Shown: positions 47,095 through 58,930 of the stretch, piece by piece | Layout: each line of letters opens with the position of its first letter | Position numbering within the stretch: the stretch's first letter is position 1 | Assembly (NCBI GenBank): GCA_024305745.1 | Contig: JAHRBS010000007.1 | Coordinates: 1,612,001 to 1,676,000, forward strand | Source of the DNA: Polyporus tsugae | Taxonomy: Eukaryota; Basidiomycota; Agaricomycetes; Polyporales; Polyporaceae | DNA length: 64,000 nt | Direction: 5' to 3' | The notes under the pieces: generated by a model | Told to the model about the DNA's origin: nothing | The model's database searches: none | The model's input: the letters and a program-made list of their open reading frames with translations, nothing else | Position numbers and translations under genes: made by a program

Positions 47095-48140
47095 GTTGGT
47101 AAGTCTGAGGGCATGCACGAGGAGGGAGTGAGGGTGGGAGACCTGCCAGGGTGTGCCAGTGAAAAGAACGACGGGGGGAAGGAACGGGAGCTCAGCTGTT
47201 CGCTGGCGTGGGTTATGGATCAGATCCCAGAGGCCGAGGGGTCTGCAAAAGAAGGGAGGCTGCCTGACGGGGAAGATCGACCAAGGGTCAGTCAACCTGC
47301 AGTCAACTGAGAGAAGTTTGGGAGAACGGGAACGGAGACGTAAGTTACGTCGGCCGGCGAACCCAGGGGCACCTTTACCCCATACAGTATGCATCGGTGC
47401 GGGCAAGGATCGGTCTAAGTTAGTTACTGTATTCATGGTAAATATTCGTGAAAGAAAGAGGGCTAGTTCCGAGTTCCATAAGTAGCAGCCGTGTGAGCAC
47501 GGCACCTGCCAGGGTCCATCCTGCTTCCACTCCGTTCTTGGCAACAAACATCGAGCACCTTCACCGCCACAGCCCCACGACACACAGACGCTTGTCTCGC
47601 CACCACATCCCTCGACGCTTAGCCATTTGCCGTCCCCAGTCGCCATCCTGGACACTTTCAATTTCTGCCAGCCATACTTGACCGAACAAACCAAAGCATT
47701 CACGACCCTTTCTCCAGCGGGGGTGTTCTATGAATGCATCATGCGGATCAGTTACGCCGAGCGTTCCTGGACACAAGCTCGCTTCTATAGACCCCTCCAG
47801 GCAACATCTTGTGATTCTTGTCGTCGGGAGGCCACACATGATGCATGACCAGTTGACCACTGAATGACAGCAGCATTAGCATGTCCACCATGGGCCGGTC
47901 ACTACTGTAATGCAGTACTGTACCGCCCAATTTGAGTGATCTGCAGGACGCGGACGGACTTGGTCGTTGTCCGGACGTCCGTCGCCATGTTCGTTTTCGG
48001 GTCTACCTAGCCGGCCCTGACATCATATGCCACGCCGTCCGTTGCTCCGTGGTTGGCTCCGGCCCGGAACAGTCTCGGTCGAATTTCGCCGACACAGGAA
48101 CGGGCTCTGGGCGTCTAACTCGTCCAAGCAGACTACAATC
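47095..48140. other. Divergent region between GH13 and TMA7 genes
   Basis: About 1 kb between two divergent genes, serving as promoter space. Open frames here (for example 47448-47681 and 47561-47860) are compositionally odd and overlap each other, so none is supported. Confidence 0.5.
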
Positions 48141-48577
48141 ATGTCGACCAGGCAAGGAGGCAAGGCCAAGCCACTCAAGGTCCCTCTATCTTCTTCATCG
48201 CCTCCCTTGCCATCTCATCCTCACCCTTTTTCGACATGGCAGGCTCCGAAGAAGGAGAAGAAGGAGCTGGATGAAGAGGACATCGCTTTCCAGCAGAAGA
48301 AGAAGGCCGATGAGGCTGCTGTCAAGGCTGCACGCGACAAGGGTACGTTTTCTTGTTACGTGTGATCTCCGCCTTTGCTGAACTCATCGTTCCTGCAGCT
48401 TCTAAGGGTACGTGAACAGGTTGAACAAACTCGAGCCAATTGGACACTTACTGATCGCGGCACGATAACGCAGGAGGTGCTCCCGGTGGCGGTATCAAGA
48501 AGTACGTACCAGTATTCCCTACACTCTTGGCTAATATCTCAACTTTGTTCTTCAGGTCCGGTGCGGCGAAGAAGTAG
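48141..48577 (+). CDS. TMA7: Translation machinery-associated protein 7
   Basis: A tiny conserved basic protein found with ribosomes; its role in translation is not well defined. Five exons give a 65-residue protein: 48141-48179 (MSTRQGGKAKPLK), 48243-48342 (APKKEKKELDEEDIAFQQKK and onward), a 9-base exon at 48399-48407 (residues ASK with shared codons), 48474-48501 (GGAPGGGIK) and 48556-48577 (SGAAKK). All introns start GTACG or GTCCC and end CAG. Total coding length is 198 bases including the stop, in frame throughout. The N-terminal QGGK-KPLK and C-terminal glycine-rich GGGIKKSG are the family hallmarks. Confidence 0.93.
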
Positions 48578-48904
48578 ACCGACAGGTGCGATATAACAGC
48601 CCCAGATGTGTCCAGCGCCTTACCCTGTCTACCCAAAGCCGACCCACTCTCCGTTAGCGTGTTGTTTTTGTACTTCTTGCCATGGAGACACCACGTTCCG
48701 GTTCAGCCTACCGGCAAGCTTGTATCGTAGTTCCCTCTGTGACAATACACAGTCTCCCCTCGAACCCTCAGTCCCGCGAGCTCAGAAGGCAAGTAGACCA
48801 CGATAGCCAACGCTGCATATATACGTCCATGCATACAATCTGAAAACACCATCGACCCTACGTATGTCCCCCCCACCAAAAACCAGCCTCCATCGTCTCC
48901 GAAA
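48578..48904. other. Convergent gap between TMA7 and the small proline-rich gene
   Basis: About 330 bases of probable 3' untranslated sequence. No gene or repeat is seen. Confidence 0.5.
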
Positions 48905-49384
48905 TCAAACCGCCCACGATCTCCTCGCGCCAACGCCCTTCGACTCTCCAGCGACGTTGATCGCGGCAGGCATCGGCGGCGGCAGGACTGCCCCAACGTC
49001 GAACGGCACATGAATCGCGCCCGCGTGGTCCCATGGACCCCTGACGAACTCCCTGCTCTTCTTCCTCGCCGCGCTCCGCGTGGACTCGGCCGACGTGGGC
49101 GAGCTGGGGCCGCTCCACGATTGGCTTTCGAGAGCGGCTTCGGAGAGGGCGGAGAAGCCTCCACCACCAGTGCTGGGCGCAACGGGGTCGGGAATGACGA
49201 GCGAAGGGAGTTCGGTATGCGTTGTGCGCGGCCGGGGGACGGGGCCGGCGGTCGTGTTGACGGTGGGTACGGGCCCGTGGAAGGCGGGTCGCGGGAGGGA
49301 GGGCATCGTGTGCTTGGGCATGCCGCGGGCCGGGAGGGGGCCGACGTACAGACGGAGAGGCGTTGGGGGCGAGCGGCGGGGCAT
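48905..49384 (-). CDS. Small proline- and arginine-rich hypothetical protein
   Basis: An uninterrupted 159-residue frame from ATG 49384 to a stop at 48905. It begins MPRRSPPTPLRLYVGPLPAR, continues GMPKHTMPSLPRPAFHGPVP and TELPSLVIPDPVAP, and has KKSREFVRGPWDHAGAIHVP near the C-terminus. No domain, signal peptide or membrane segment is recognised, and it is probably disordered. Codon use favours C and G in third positions as in its neighbours, which supports it being real. The function is unknown. A chance frame in GC-rich DNA remains possible. Confidence 0.45.
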   Translation of the reverse strand: MPRRSPPTPLRLYVGPLPARGMPKHTMPSLPRPAFHGPVPTVNTTAGPVPRPRTTHTELPSLVIPDPVAPSTGGGGFSALSEAALESQSWSGPSSPTSAESTRSAARKKSREFVRGPWDHAGAIHVPFDVGAVLPPPMPAAINVAGESKGVGARRSWAV

Positions 49385-50647
49385 GGTAGTGCGCTACTTG
49401 AGGGGATCAGGCCACAGGGATGGGTGAGGGAAGTGCGGGTAGCGTGTGGTATGATCGGCGGTTTGTGGGGGTATTATGTGGGAGCAACGCAGCTATACAT
49501 ACACCGCGCGAGGCAGAGGCCGCTTTGTGTCAGTGTTCATCGCACAATACTCGGAACGGAAGCGTGAAAAGGCGGGAAGGCAATGGGTGGGCGTGAAAGG
49601 GACGAGGAGGGGGGAAAGCAAAACAGCAAAGCAAAGCGCGAGGACTCACAATGTGTACCAGACACTGATTCTGCGGCCAAAGACGTCGGTACGAACACGA
49701 AGGTAAAAGTGACAGCAACCGGATCAACCGTGTCTAAGCTGTCTGCAGAAGAAAAGCACAAGGGTGAGCAGAAAGCAAAACCAGCGAGGTACAGCGCACT
49801 GCGCAGCCGTGGCAGGGGAGGACGAGGGGGTTTATGGCGACCTTGTCCACCGCCATCACCCGCTCCAGGATCATCCGAGGCTTCCGCAAACTTCGGCTCG
49901 CCGAACTAAGCGCCCCCTGGCGCACGCGTTGTTACGGCCGCAACCTTGGCCGACGTTCTATAGGACAGTTCTAGACTGGGACGCACCACTAAACGAGCTT
50001 AAGTTGGAGTGGAGACCGGCAAGTACGGGCGCACGACGACGGTGGGTTGCAGGCTACAAGGAAGAGGTGGCAAAGGGCGATGGGTTGGAACCGTCGGAAA
50101 GCGAACGCAGCGACTCCGGAATCCAGATCCACAGCCATATATTTATAGTAAGTTTTCAGCCCTTGTCCTCCGCTTTACTTAGCACAGTACTGCTCAGCGC
50201 GACATTGAGTACTGAGACTGGGTACCTATCTTTGGCTCTCTAACACGGATAAAATGCATCGTAGGCTCTGCGTCCAGACTCGCGACAGCTGCAGATTAAC
50301 CGCAACGAAACAGGCATGTTCTGAAAATCTAAGATTCGAGCCGCCGGGGCAACGCTTGCCTTCTAGCACTCTTCCAGTAGATCGTGTCGACTCATCAGCT
50401 CGCAACTGTTGCTACATACCCGTTCACATGCATGTTCGCTCGGAAACATCCACAGGCAACAATCATAGAATTGAATGGAGAACGATGTATACATGACCTT
50501 GGTATGACATGGGATATGGGGAATCCGGGGATGCATTGTCCAACAGGGTGGGTAGCGAAACATTGCGATGGGGAAAGGGGAAACAATGGTTGATATACAA
50601 ACATTACACATGGGTGAAAGATGACGTTGACGCTTGGCGCGTCAACG
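49385..50647. other. Intergenic region with a weak candidate frame
   Basis: About 1.26 kb. One plus-strand frame at 49764-50243 contains a stretch that looks coding (WPTFYRTVLDWDAPLNELKL then EWRPASTGARRRWVAGYKEE) but has no match I recognise and its 5' half overlaps another equally open frame. It is left unannotated. The rest appears non-coding. Confidence 0.4.
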
Positions 50648-51587
50648 TCAGTCCGAGCCCTCGTCGGAGATTGGGCGGTAGTACCTTAGCAGCTGTGTCT
50701 TGAACTCTGAGGCAATCAGCAATGTCAGTTCAAGCGGTGCTTGGCAAGGGAACAGATCCGTCTACCTTCGGGAGAGTCCCAGATAGCAGCGGCGTCCGGG
50801 TTCAGAGGAGACGCATTGTTTGGCTCTGCGACATGCGTCATTAACGGTACACATATCTAGCAGGGTACACAGGACTCACCACCAAGCAGGGATTGGAGAG
50901 AAAGCAAGATCGTCTGCACGCTATATACTGCGGACCATTTGTCCTGGCAGCCACATGAGCCGAGGGTGCTAAAACCACAAGCGGCGAGTATCTTACCTGC
51001 AGGATATCCAAACAAATACCACCCCCGTTAATGTCGACATTAGGGTGGTAGCAAGGCGAGTCGAACTTGATAGCAGGGGGTGCCATAGGGTAATTTGGAG
51101 GGAAGCTAATTAGAATCTTGAACTTCAGCCCCGCGTATATCTTCACAAACGCGCCACCCCATTAACCACCTGGAAGACAAGGATACTTGGAAGGAACTTG
51201 GCTTACCGTGCCTGCTGGTCCCTCGATCGTTCCCACCCAGTCAAACAGGTTGGCGTCCGACTTCGGGAACGCAGACTGCGGGTACTGTCAGTGTGCAAAG
51301 GCCGAACCACACCGAGGATTACTCACAATTCCAGGAGACGAAGACATCTATTACTCTTGGTTAGGACGCCATAACTCGTGGCACGCATAGGGCTCACTCA
51401 CCATGAGGGTCATGAGCTCGCTGCTGAGTCTGAACTCGCAATGCTGTCTGAGACATTGTTCGGCTGAACCTCCAAGACGTTGTTCCACGTACCGTTTTGT
51501 CACGCTGCCAGCAGGGTCTCCTCCCGTTCCCGCCACAGACGGCTTTGCGGACGCACGGGGAGCAAGTGATGATGTGATCTGGTCCAT
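50648..51587 (-). CDS. UBE2C: Ubiquitin-conjugating enzyme E2 C (anaphase-promoting complex E2)
   Basis: This E2 (UbcH10/Ubc11 type) charges ubiquitin for the anaphase-promoting complex, driving mitotic cyclin destruction. The start [20 protein letters not shown] gives the short flexible extension of the subfamily; SVTKR joins over an intron to LSSELMTLM. Then [40 protein letters not shown], and [19 protein letters not shown] with the catalytic cysteine (about 51005-51020). [20 protein letters not shown] and [19 protein letters not shown] follow, and the tail is [12 protein letters not shown]. The C-terminal part after the active site (WSAxYxVxTILLSxQSLLGEPN) clearly points to UBE2C. Several introns. 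Upstream lies an ACGCGT element. Confidence 0.92.
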
Positions 51588-51699
51588 TTTGTGCGTAGAA
51601 AGGTATTAGAGACGCCGTAGAGGATAACAGGGGGACGGGAGAGGGTAAACGGGCGTGGTGTGCTGGTGGTACACGGTCTGAATGAGCTGCCGCGGTTTT

Positions 51700-51710
51700 G
51701 AACGCGTCTT
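51700..51710 (+). promoter_or_regulatory. Possible MCB-type (ACGCGT) element upstream of UBE2C
   Basis: GAACGCGTCTT lies 113 bases upstream of the UBE2C start codon. It is identical to the motif upstream of MCMBP and has the same orientation relative to the gene. Binding by an MBF-type factor is inference. Confidence 0.35.
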
Positions 51711-51969
51711 AAACCTATGTCACGTGCGATCAACCATTAGCGCCCGTTAAATGGGCGCTCCGACAACAACGCTCTCCCGACACCGGCTCGACGCTAGTAA
51801 AAGGGCTCTTTTGATCCATGGTATCGAATAAAGGAGGGGGTACAAAGTACCGAGGGGCAAAGATGTGTGAGGATCGTGGGTAAGATAAACAATGCGGAGG
51901 ATAGAGTACAAAACAATCCGTGAGAGTAATAATAGGTCCAAGTCCATATAGAAGGTCCAACTTGCAAGA
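51711..51969. other. Gap between DUF3684 3' end and UBE2C promoter
   Basis: Under 300 bases; contains the 3' end of the large upstream gene on the same strand. Nothing else is seen. Confidence 0.5.
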
Positions 51970-54900
51970 CTACTGGCCCGAAACAAGTTTCATGAAGGCG
52001 GGAAGATACGTCTCGCATATTGACGAGAAGTAGAACTCGTGTTCCGAATTGTGCGCTGCGACGAGGTTGTGAGCGATCTCGTGGGCTAGCGTGAAGTACC
52101 TGTGGAAAAATTAGCATTCAATAACGTAACGCGCACTGCATCTCCAGCTCACCAGGAAGTGTAGGCATCGATCATTTTGCCTTCTTGCACTTCTGCGTCG
52201 TCTGCGAGCATGGCTATCAGCTATTGAGACTTCAGGGGAACGCGAAGAGCACTTACGCCATTGTTCAAAGTACCTCAAGTTCAGGAACAAGCTAGCATTC
52301 CTGTTGAAGGCTATGAGCTCCCCGGCACGGTCGTAGAATATGTGCAAGCTCGTCGGAGGCAGGGTATACACCTCCCGCAGAGGGCGGATGGTATAGATGA
52401 ATCGGGCCAAGGATTCACCCTTCTGCTGCATCAACGTCCGGGCATCCGGAACATCTTGACTGAAGTCAGCATCCTCCTTTGTGGGCCTTATAACCGCTAA
52501 ATACACACCTTTGGCGACGTATATCTTGATCCCGCCCATCTCGCCAACCATGGTCATGTCAGTAGGGTGTCCGGAAACGTCGCAATATCCCTCGTTTAAT
52601 GACTCCTTGACCATCTGCATGTGTTGCCTGTTTGAGAGTGTCTGGCTCCTCTCTTCCTTACATGCCCTGATTGCGAGGTCGATGTTCGACGCTAGGATGT
52701 GTGTGTCAGCCTTAAGTCAATAGTACGAACGAACCGAACCCTACAAATCGAACTCCTCGGAGTCGCATGGGGATTGGGCGTCCGGGGGCGATCAGGGCGC
52801 GGGGGCGGCAGTAAAGGTAATTGGGGTTCCCCACTGGTCCGCTCCTTTGGTGGGAGAGGGGGCGCATCACTAGGTCCAGCAGTCGAAGCGGCATCGTCGC
52901 CTCTCCCTCGCTTGAACATGTTGAGCATTTGACTCACGGGACGATGCTTCAACGCTGACTTCTCCGACAAAATTGGCGCAATGTGCTCAATCGGTGCGTC
53001 CTTGGGAGGCGGCGCACCACCCAACCTTCCGTCGGGTTTGGAAGCCTGGGAGACCAGCGTATCGGAGGAGGAACTAGCGCCTGACTGGCTGGCAAGGGCA
53101 GCACCAGCCCTCGCCCCCACGGCTTCCTCTGCCGCTAGCCTGTCAGCCTTTTGTTGGCGCAAGATACGATCGACTGAGAGGATGTCAGAAATTTACCTCA
53201 GATATGAAGGGGACATACATACCATTGTAACCTCTCCTCCGGAGTGCGCGCAGGTCTGTTGACAAGATCGTCATGAAGAGGAGGGCATCATTGACCTTCG
53301 GCGAATCAAAGAGGAGCCGACACATTGAGGTAGACACTCTGATGAAGGACGGTGAGTGCATGCTCATTAAACAAAAACCTGCTATTCACTTACTCGTACA
53401 TGTCGACCTGGTCATTGCCAGCCAACCACAGCTCGATAGGTCCGCGCCCTTGTCGCCGAGCAACGGCAGAGGCATCCTGGCTCTTCGAGGCAATCTTCCC
53501 ATCGAACGCTAGCGTCCTCGTGACCGTGAGCTTCCCGAACGTCTTCACAATGAAGTGCATGTCGTTGTTGAGCCATGAATATGATACGCTTGTCTTCGTG
53601 TGGGTGTGCTCGTGCAAGAACAGCGGTAGACGCTCTAGAATGAGGGCACGCGTTTCCGCCGCTTTGCGTGAGCCGAGGACCTCGCTGCTCGTGTTGTACT
53701 GCTCCCGAACCAAAGTTCCCAATCTCCGACAGCCCAGCTCGGTATAGAACTCTGACGATAGGCATGATTAGTGGCCCCTCGGTGGTCAAAGTAAGAGCTC
53801 ACCTTCAAGAAGATCCTCTTGAGGAGCCGAGAAAATTGTGTCACCGAACAGCTGGTACGCGTTCGTCTCATCCGCAATCACAACTTTGTCGGGCGTCAGC
53901 AAGTCGAACTGGTAGTCCCAGTCCTCCTCGTCGAGCTCTCCGGCGGGCTCATCCAGCTTCTTGGTCGCAGCCGGCTTGGCCCTCCTCACTCGTCGAGAAC
54001 CTAGCAGTATAGCGGTCCGTTTCATCCGGATCATAGTGCCAGAAGACACAAGTCGCCTATTCACCGCAATGTTGCGAAGCTCGGTCAAGTAGCTGTCGAC
54101 CGCTGTCAATTTTGATTAGGATAGACCGGGAGGGTGCACATACTGTTCACGACCCTCAGCGAGCTCATAGAATTGTCGTGGGTTGTCCAACAGGATCTTC
54201 GCAATCTCCTCTACTGAGGGCTCGTGTTTGACGCCGCATGCGCTCAGGAACGTGTTGGCGGTAGTTCCGAAGTCGACAAAAGTGAACAGCTTGGAGTGGA
54301 ACTGAGCCTTCGAATCCCCCTTGAAGTAGCATTGTGTGGGAGGAACAAGGCGTATAGTCCCGTTGGCGGTTTTCACGGGCACGAATGCCAATTGGGACAG
54401 CACTTGAAGTTCGTTGGCGGAGAATGCTGTAAAATACCGTAAGGGTCACTCTGAACCTAAACAGGACATGTACTCACCAACCACACGACTGGCGAGCGCA
54501 GTGAACCATTGCCGAGCGATATCCTCCGTGGGCGGGGGAGTGGTCTTGAGCAAATTGACAAGTCTGAGACCCGGCGGATGGTCTTGTATCTTGAGGTGCA
54601 TGAGCGCACCACCATTCAAGGACGAGTCAACAACCATGAAGCCTAAGGCCGCCCATTCCGGCGCGGAGAACACTTCATGCGGCCGGGCAAGAACAGTCGT
54701 ATTACCCCTCACTGCGGGGATAAAGGCAACATTGGAAAAGGCATCGGGGTCGTAATCCGAGTAACGGGTGGTGTAGTTATCAAAGAAGTACTTGAGAGCA
54801 GTCGTCCGTATCGCCTCGTCGTTGCTGGCTGCAAGTCCTATTAGTTCGGGCAAAGGCGGGTACCTGCGCAAACCAAGCTTGAATAGGAACTTGGCTATGC

Positions 54901-57900
54901 GTTTGTGTCAGCAAGGTGTTGCCCACTACGAGAGAAAGCAAGTGACCTTCTTCCGAACTGTTTCGCCACTTCGGATGGGTCCCCCAATCAATGACAGGTA
55001 ACTTCAGCTCCCTGAACACGTCAAGAGGCTCGTAGAGATCTGACGCCTTTTGCCTCGGTGGCTTCCCATTCTCTGGCAACTTCTCTTCCTCGCGACGTTC
55101 CCTCGGGAAAGCCGAAGTCATCGTCAGCCGTTCGAATTCAACTGGGGTCAACGTTGTCTGGACAGCGACGAGGTATTTGATCAGATCAGCAATAGTCCAG
55201 TCACCGGTCTTGATCATGCTACATGGTAAACCTGGTCAGTCTATGCGCCCACAATAACAGGTCAGCAAAAGATACATACCGGTTGAACACGATCTGCAGT
55301 TCAACATGCTTCCGCACCCCAGCTATCTGTAAGAACTTCTCCAGCGGCCCCTTCACAGCCGCGCCGGACGGAAGCGTCACAATCGGCAAGTCGTGGAAAA
55401 CATGCGCGCTCTGGAAGTACGCCTCCTCGGGCTTCTTCAGACCTGCAGACGTCGGGATGCACGTGTGCTCCCTCAGGATGGCGGCGACTTCATCCTGGCG
55501 CGACCGCGCAAGTGACTGGCTCGCGCGGGCCAGGACCTGCAGGACGCGCTCCGCCCACTGCGGGGAGAGGTGCAGGTCGTGCTCGGTGTCATGCGGCGCC
55601 GGGGGATTTGCTATGTGCCGAAGCCATTCGATGATGGTGAGCTCGCGCCAGCCAAACGCGGTGATGAGCGACGTGGGGTCGAAGTACCGCGAGATGGCGA
55701 CGGGGAGGAGGTGGGGCGGAAGCGGCCCATCGGTCGGGATGAGAGCGCCGGTGCTCCTGCTGTTGAGGAAGCTCTGGATTACGGACAGCGGGATGACCTG
55801 GCCCGCCTTGTTGTCTTTGCCTGGGATGGAGAGTAATGCAGCGTTGAGGAGTTGCGTGCGGATATAGTCGAGGTTCTCCGCCGTGCCTTCCTGGTACATA
55901 TCGATCCACCACTTGAAGCAGGCAATCATCTCCGCCTCAGCGAGTGGCCGGTTGCGAAGCTCCTCCAAGACGTCCACAAACGTGATGTCTTTGATCAATC
56001 CACGAGTACGGAGGGTGTCTATCATCGACGACGCCTGATCCAGGATTTCGTCAGGCACGATAGGCAAGTTCTTTACAAAGCCGGTGAAAACAGGGTCGGG
56101 GTAGCGTACGTCCCCTGCGTCCCGGACACCTGTTGTAGACATGATCGGGAAAGGCGTCTTCGAAGCCAAGAACATCAACTTAGTAGCTGAACACGCGAAG
56201 AACGCTTCTTCCAGTGAGGCTGAAACGACAGCAGATGGCGTAGACGAGTGGAAGGTGAAGAACTTCAGCGCGTGGATCGCACGGCCGCGCAATTGTGCTT
56301 GCACCTCGGGATCAACGTCCTGGTCAGGAGCAATAGCTCGCGCAGTTTGTAGCGCCTCGTTCCACAGCTGCCGCATGTGCTCCATCTCGATCTCATACGC
56401 AGCTCGCGCGAGGAAGCCACCAATGTAGAGTAGCTCCTTGTTCCACACTAGATGATATCAGTTAGCCGTTTGGTTGACGCCGACAAAGCGACGTACCTGC
56501 CACATTGCGGTCGCTACATGTTCAAGGGACCACGTCAGCCCTTTGCAGGCAGACATAGATGTACGACTTACACAAGATCTATTGACTCGCGCTCCACCGT
56601 GGGGATGAAACGGGCAGACATATGTCCACCAAGACCGGTAGTTTGGCCTGTCGAGTGGCCCTATAGTCGTGACGTTCATAACATTTCCATTCCTATAAAA
56701 TGCATGCAAACTTACGATGAAAATCTTTGCATGACCGGTCCTGTTTCGCAGGTTAGTACAATGCATGGCGATTCCACGTTACGGGTTCTCACCCCTCAAG
56801 GTCTGCACGAAGCCCTTGGAATACACTTCCAGTCGACCTCCCCTGCTTCTCGTCTTCTTTCTTGCTGGCATCATATGCATCTTTGCTCGTCTGCAACCGT
56901 GAATAAGTTATCCTTCCTCTCCATGACAATTCTTGAACCCGTACGTAGATCAACTCGTACTTCATCCTTGTCGGCGGGTTCTTCTTAGTGGACCTATTGA
57001 GCTCGGAGATCATCTTCTGGTCTAGCTTCACGACCACGTCCGCGGTAAAAATCGACAAGACGACGCTTGATTTCACAACCGTCTTTGGATCGATCTTTGG
57101 CACAGGTGGCGGCGCCGGTGCAGGCGCGACCGTGCGCGGCGGCTGGGACCCTGCGAAACTGGAGAACAGGGAGGAGAAAAACCCTCCACTGCTGCCCCCT
57201 GTGGCAGGCTTGGGCGGCTCCTTCTTTGGTTGCGGCTTCTCGGAGCCCGCCATGTAGACCCACTGCATGACTTCCGCCCTGATCGAAAGGGCTGCGAGAT
57301 ACAAATGAGGGTTAGTACAACGAACATATTTCCGACTCGATTACTTACGAGTAGCCTGCAACCCACTGACGGTCATAGTGTTCAATGGACTCGAAGATCT
57401 CAGACTCTTCGGTAAACTGAGAGCTTTGGGCGATCCAGAGCTCTTGGTAAGCCTGGACAATCGTTTGTCGTCTAGAAACACGCTGACGTCTAGCAAGTGC
57501 CGCATGAAAGTGATTGAGGAAGCCAAGAACCGAGTGAAGTCAAACGGCTGAGGTATATGTGCAGGCTCGCGCAGCTCCATCTGGAAGGTCGTCCATTGGT
57601 CGTCAGTAACATCTTTCCGGGCGCCTCGTCGAGCGAACAACTGGTCCTTCTTGTCCTTCCAGTAGAAGTTCATCCATTGATCTTCGCTGAGCGTCAGCAC
57701 ATTCTGCGAAAAGCGGGACAACGACACTCGTACCTCCAGAGAAGACCCACGGCTCCTCGGTCACTGAGAATAGACTGTAGAAACCGACACCAAATGCACC
57801 AATCTTCTCTTCATCGGGGTTACCCTCAGCTACGTCGGAGAGTCAGAGAGGTATCATCGGGTTTACGGTGTGACGGCAGGACTGACCAATCTTCTTTAAT

Positions 57901-58409
57901 CGACTCCAGTCCTCATCCCTAAATGCAATCCCATTGTTCTTGAAGGACCACTGGTGCACCTGCGTATAGAGTGAACTTCTAGTCCCGAAGTGATGCGCGA
58001 GGCACTCTACAATCACTTACTACAGTCGTCTTCAAGTCCGGCAAACTTCCCTCCTCCGGGACCGCCAGGGGGTCACCCGAACCATTCACATTGGCGTTCT
58101 TCCTCTCAAGGTAGTCCTTCGTCTTGAAGTGGATCTCTACTGCGGTCGCACTTGCATCGTCTGAATTCTGTAGCAGTTCACGGAAGACTGTGTTATATTA
58201 GCGAGGTGCCCGGCCCGAATGATGACGACAGTGCTCACCGGTGAACTCTCCAGAATAACGAGCGAGTACTTTGTCTATAAGTGCGCGCTGGTTGACCTCT
58301 ACGGATTCATCGTAACCGGAATTCCACTAGATGGGGGAAGAAGTGGTCAGCATGCATACCAGTCTTCATGGAAACGGAGACGTACAAGTGCATCCCGTGC
58401 ACTAGCCAT
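51970..58409 (-). CDS. Large DUF3684 protein: sacsin/HSP90-like ATPase with C-terminal HExxH segment
   Basis: Roughly 1,700 residues from more than fifteen exons. Exon 1 is only 24 bases (58386-58409, MASARDAL) with a gtacgt donor. Next come ESVEVNQRALIDKVLARYSG, then VFRELLQNSDDASATAVEIH (the ATP-site Asn helix) and VHQWSFKNNGIAFRDEDWSR. After that come GAFGVGFYSLFSVTEEPWVF and GHSTGQTTGLGGHMSARFIP, the GHKL lid glycine-rich loops of HSP90/sacsin type. RESIDLV joins NVAVWNKELLYIGGFLARAA over an intron, and a long helical DUF3684 region follows. Near the C-terminus a proline- and serine-rich linker (52700-53160) leads to YFTLAHEIAHNLVAAHNSEH, with HEIAH at 52069-52083 (a zinc-protease-like HExxH plus a downstream His). 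It ends KLVSGQ at 51970. The cellular role is unknown; ATP binding is likely, protease activity is only inferred. Confidence 0.88.
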
Positions 58410-58930
58410 CGCGAATGATATGCAAGACCCTCGGGTATGCAAGGAAGGAGGTTTGCACGGACTTCAATTGGAGTCCAAGGGGAGGCGTCGTAAGTCGTGT
58501 GCGCAGTCCCTCGAAGCCACAGGGCCCTAGCCGGGGAGGAGAGACCTTGTGGAAAAGGTGAATGGGAAGGCAGAAGACCGATGTCCCTGACAAGAAAGCA
58601 AGCCAAGTGGTATAAGCTCAGATGTTGCGCGAGGCCATGGAAAGCGAGCGAGCAAGGAAGAGAGTCGGTCGACTGTCCCTAGTCACTGCCAGGTTCGGCA
58701 CTGTCCTGCACAGGCGACCCTATGACATGACATTGACTCGCGTCGCGCCCATTCATTCGGCGCTTCCCACGTTTCTTACTCGCACGACAGACTGAGATCT
58801 AGACTGAGTCTCTCATCCATCTCCAGCTCGTCCTATCGTGCAATCGGCGGCCACACTGAACCCAATCCACCGCGCGCTCACCTCGCGCAACCCTGCGTTG
58901 TACATAATATCCCAGCGCGCGCAAACAACG
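58410..58930. other. Divergent region between DUF3684 and QTRT2 genes
   Basis: About 520 bases between the two start codons, serving both promoters. An open frame starting near 58838 could extend the QTRT2 N-terminus (NPIHRALTSRNPALY), perhaps as a targeting extension, but the inner ATG at 58931 fits the family better. Confidence 0.5.

Noticed and set aside
49764..50243. 159-residue plus-strand frame in the 49-50 kb gap
   Set aside because: The middle looks faintly coding, but there is no match, a second frame over the same bases is as open, and no promoter or intron pattern supports it.
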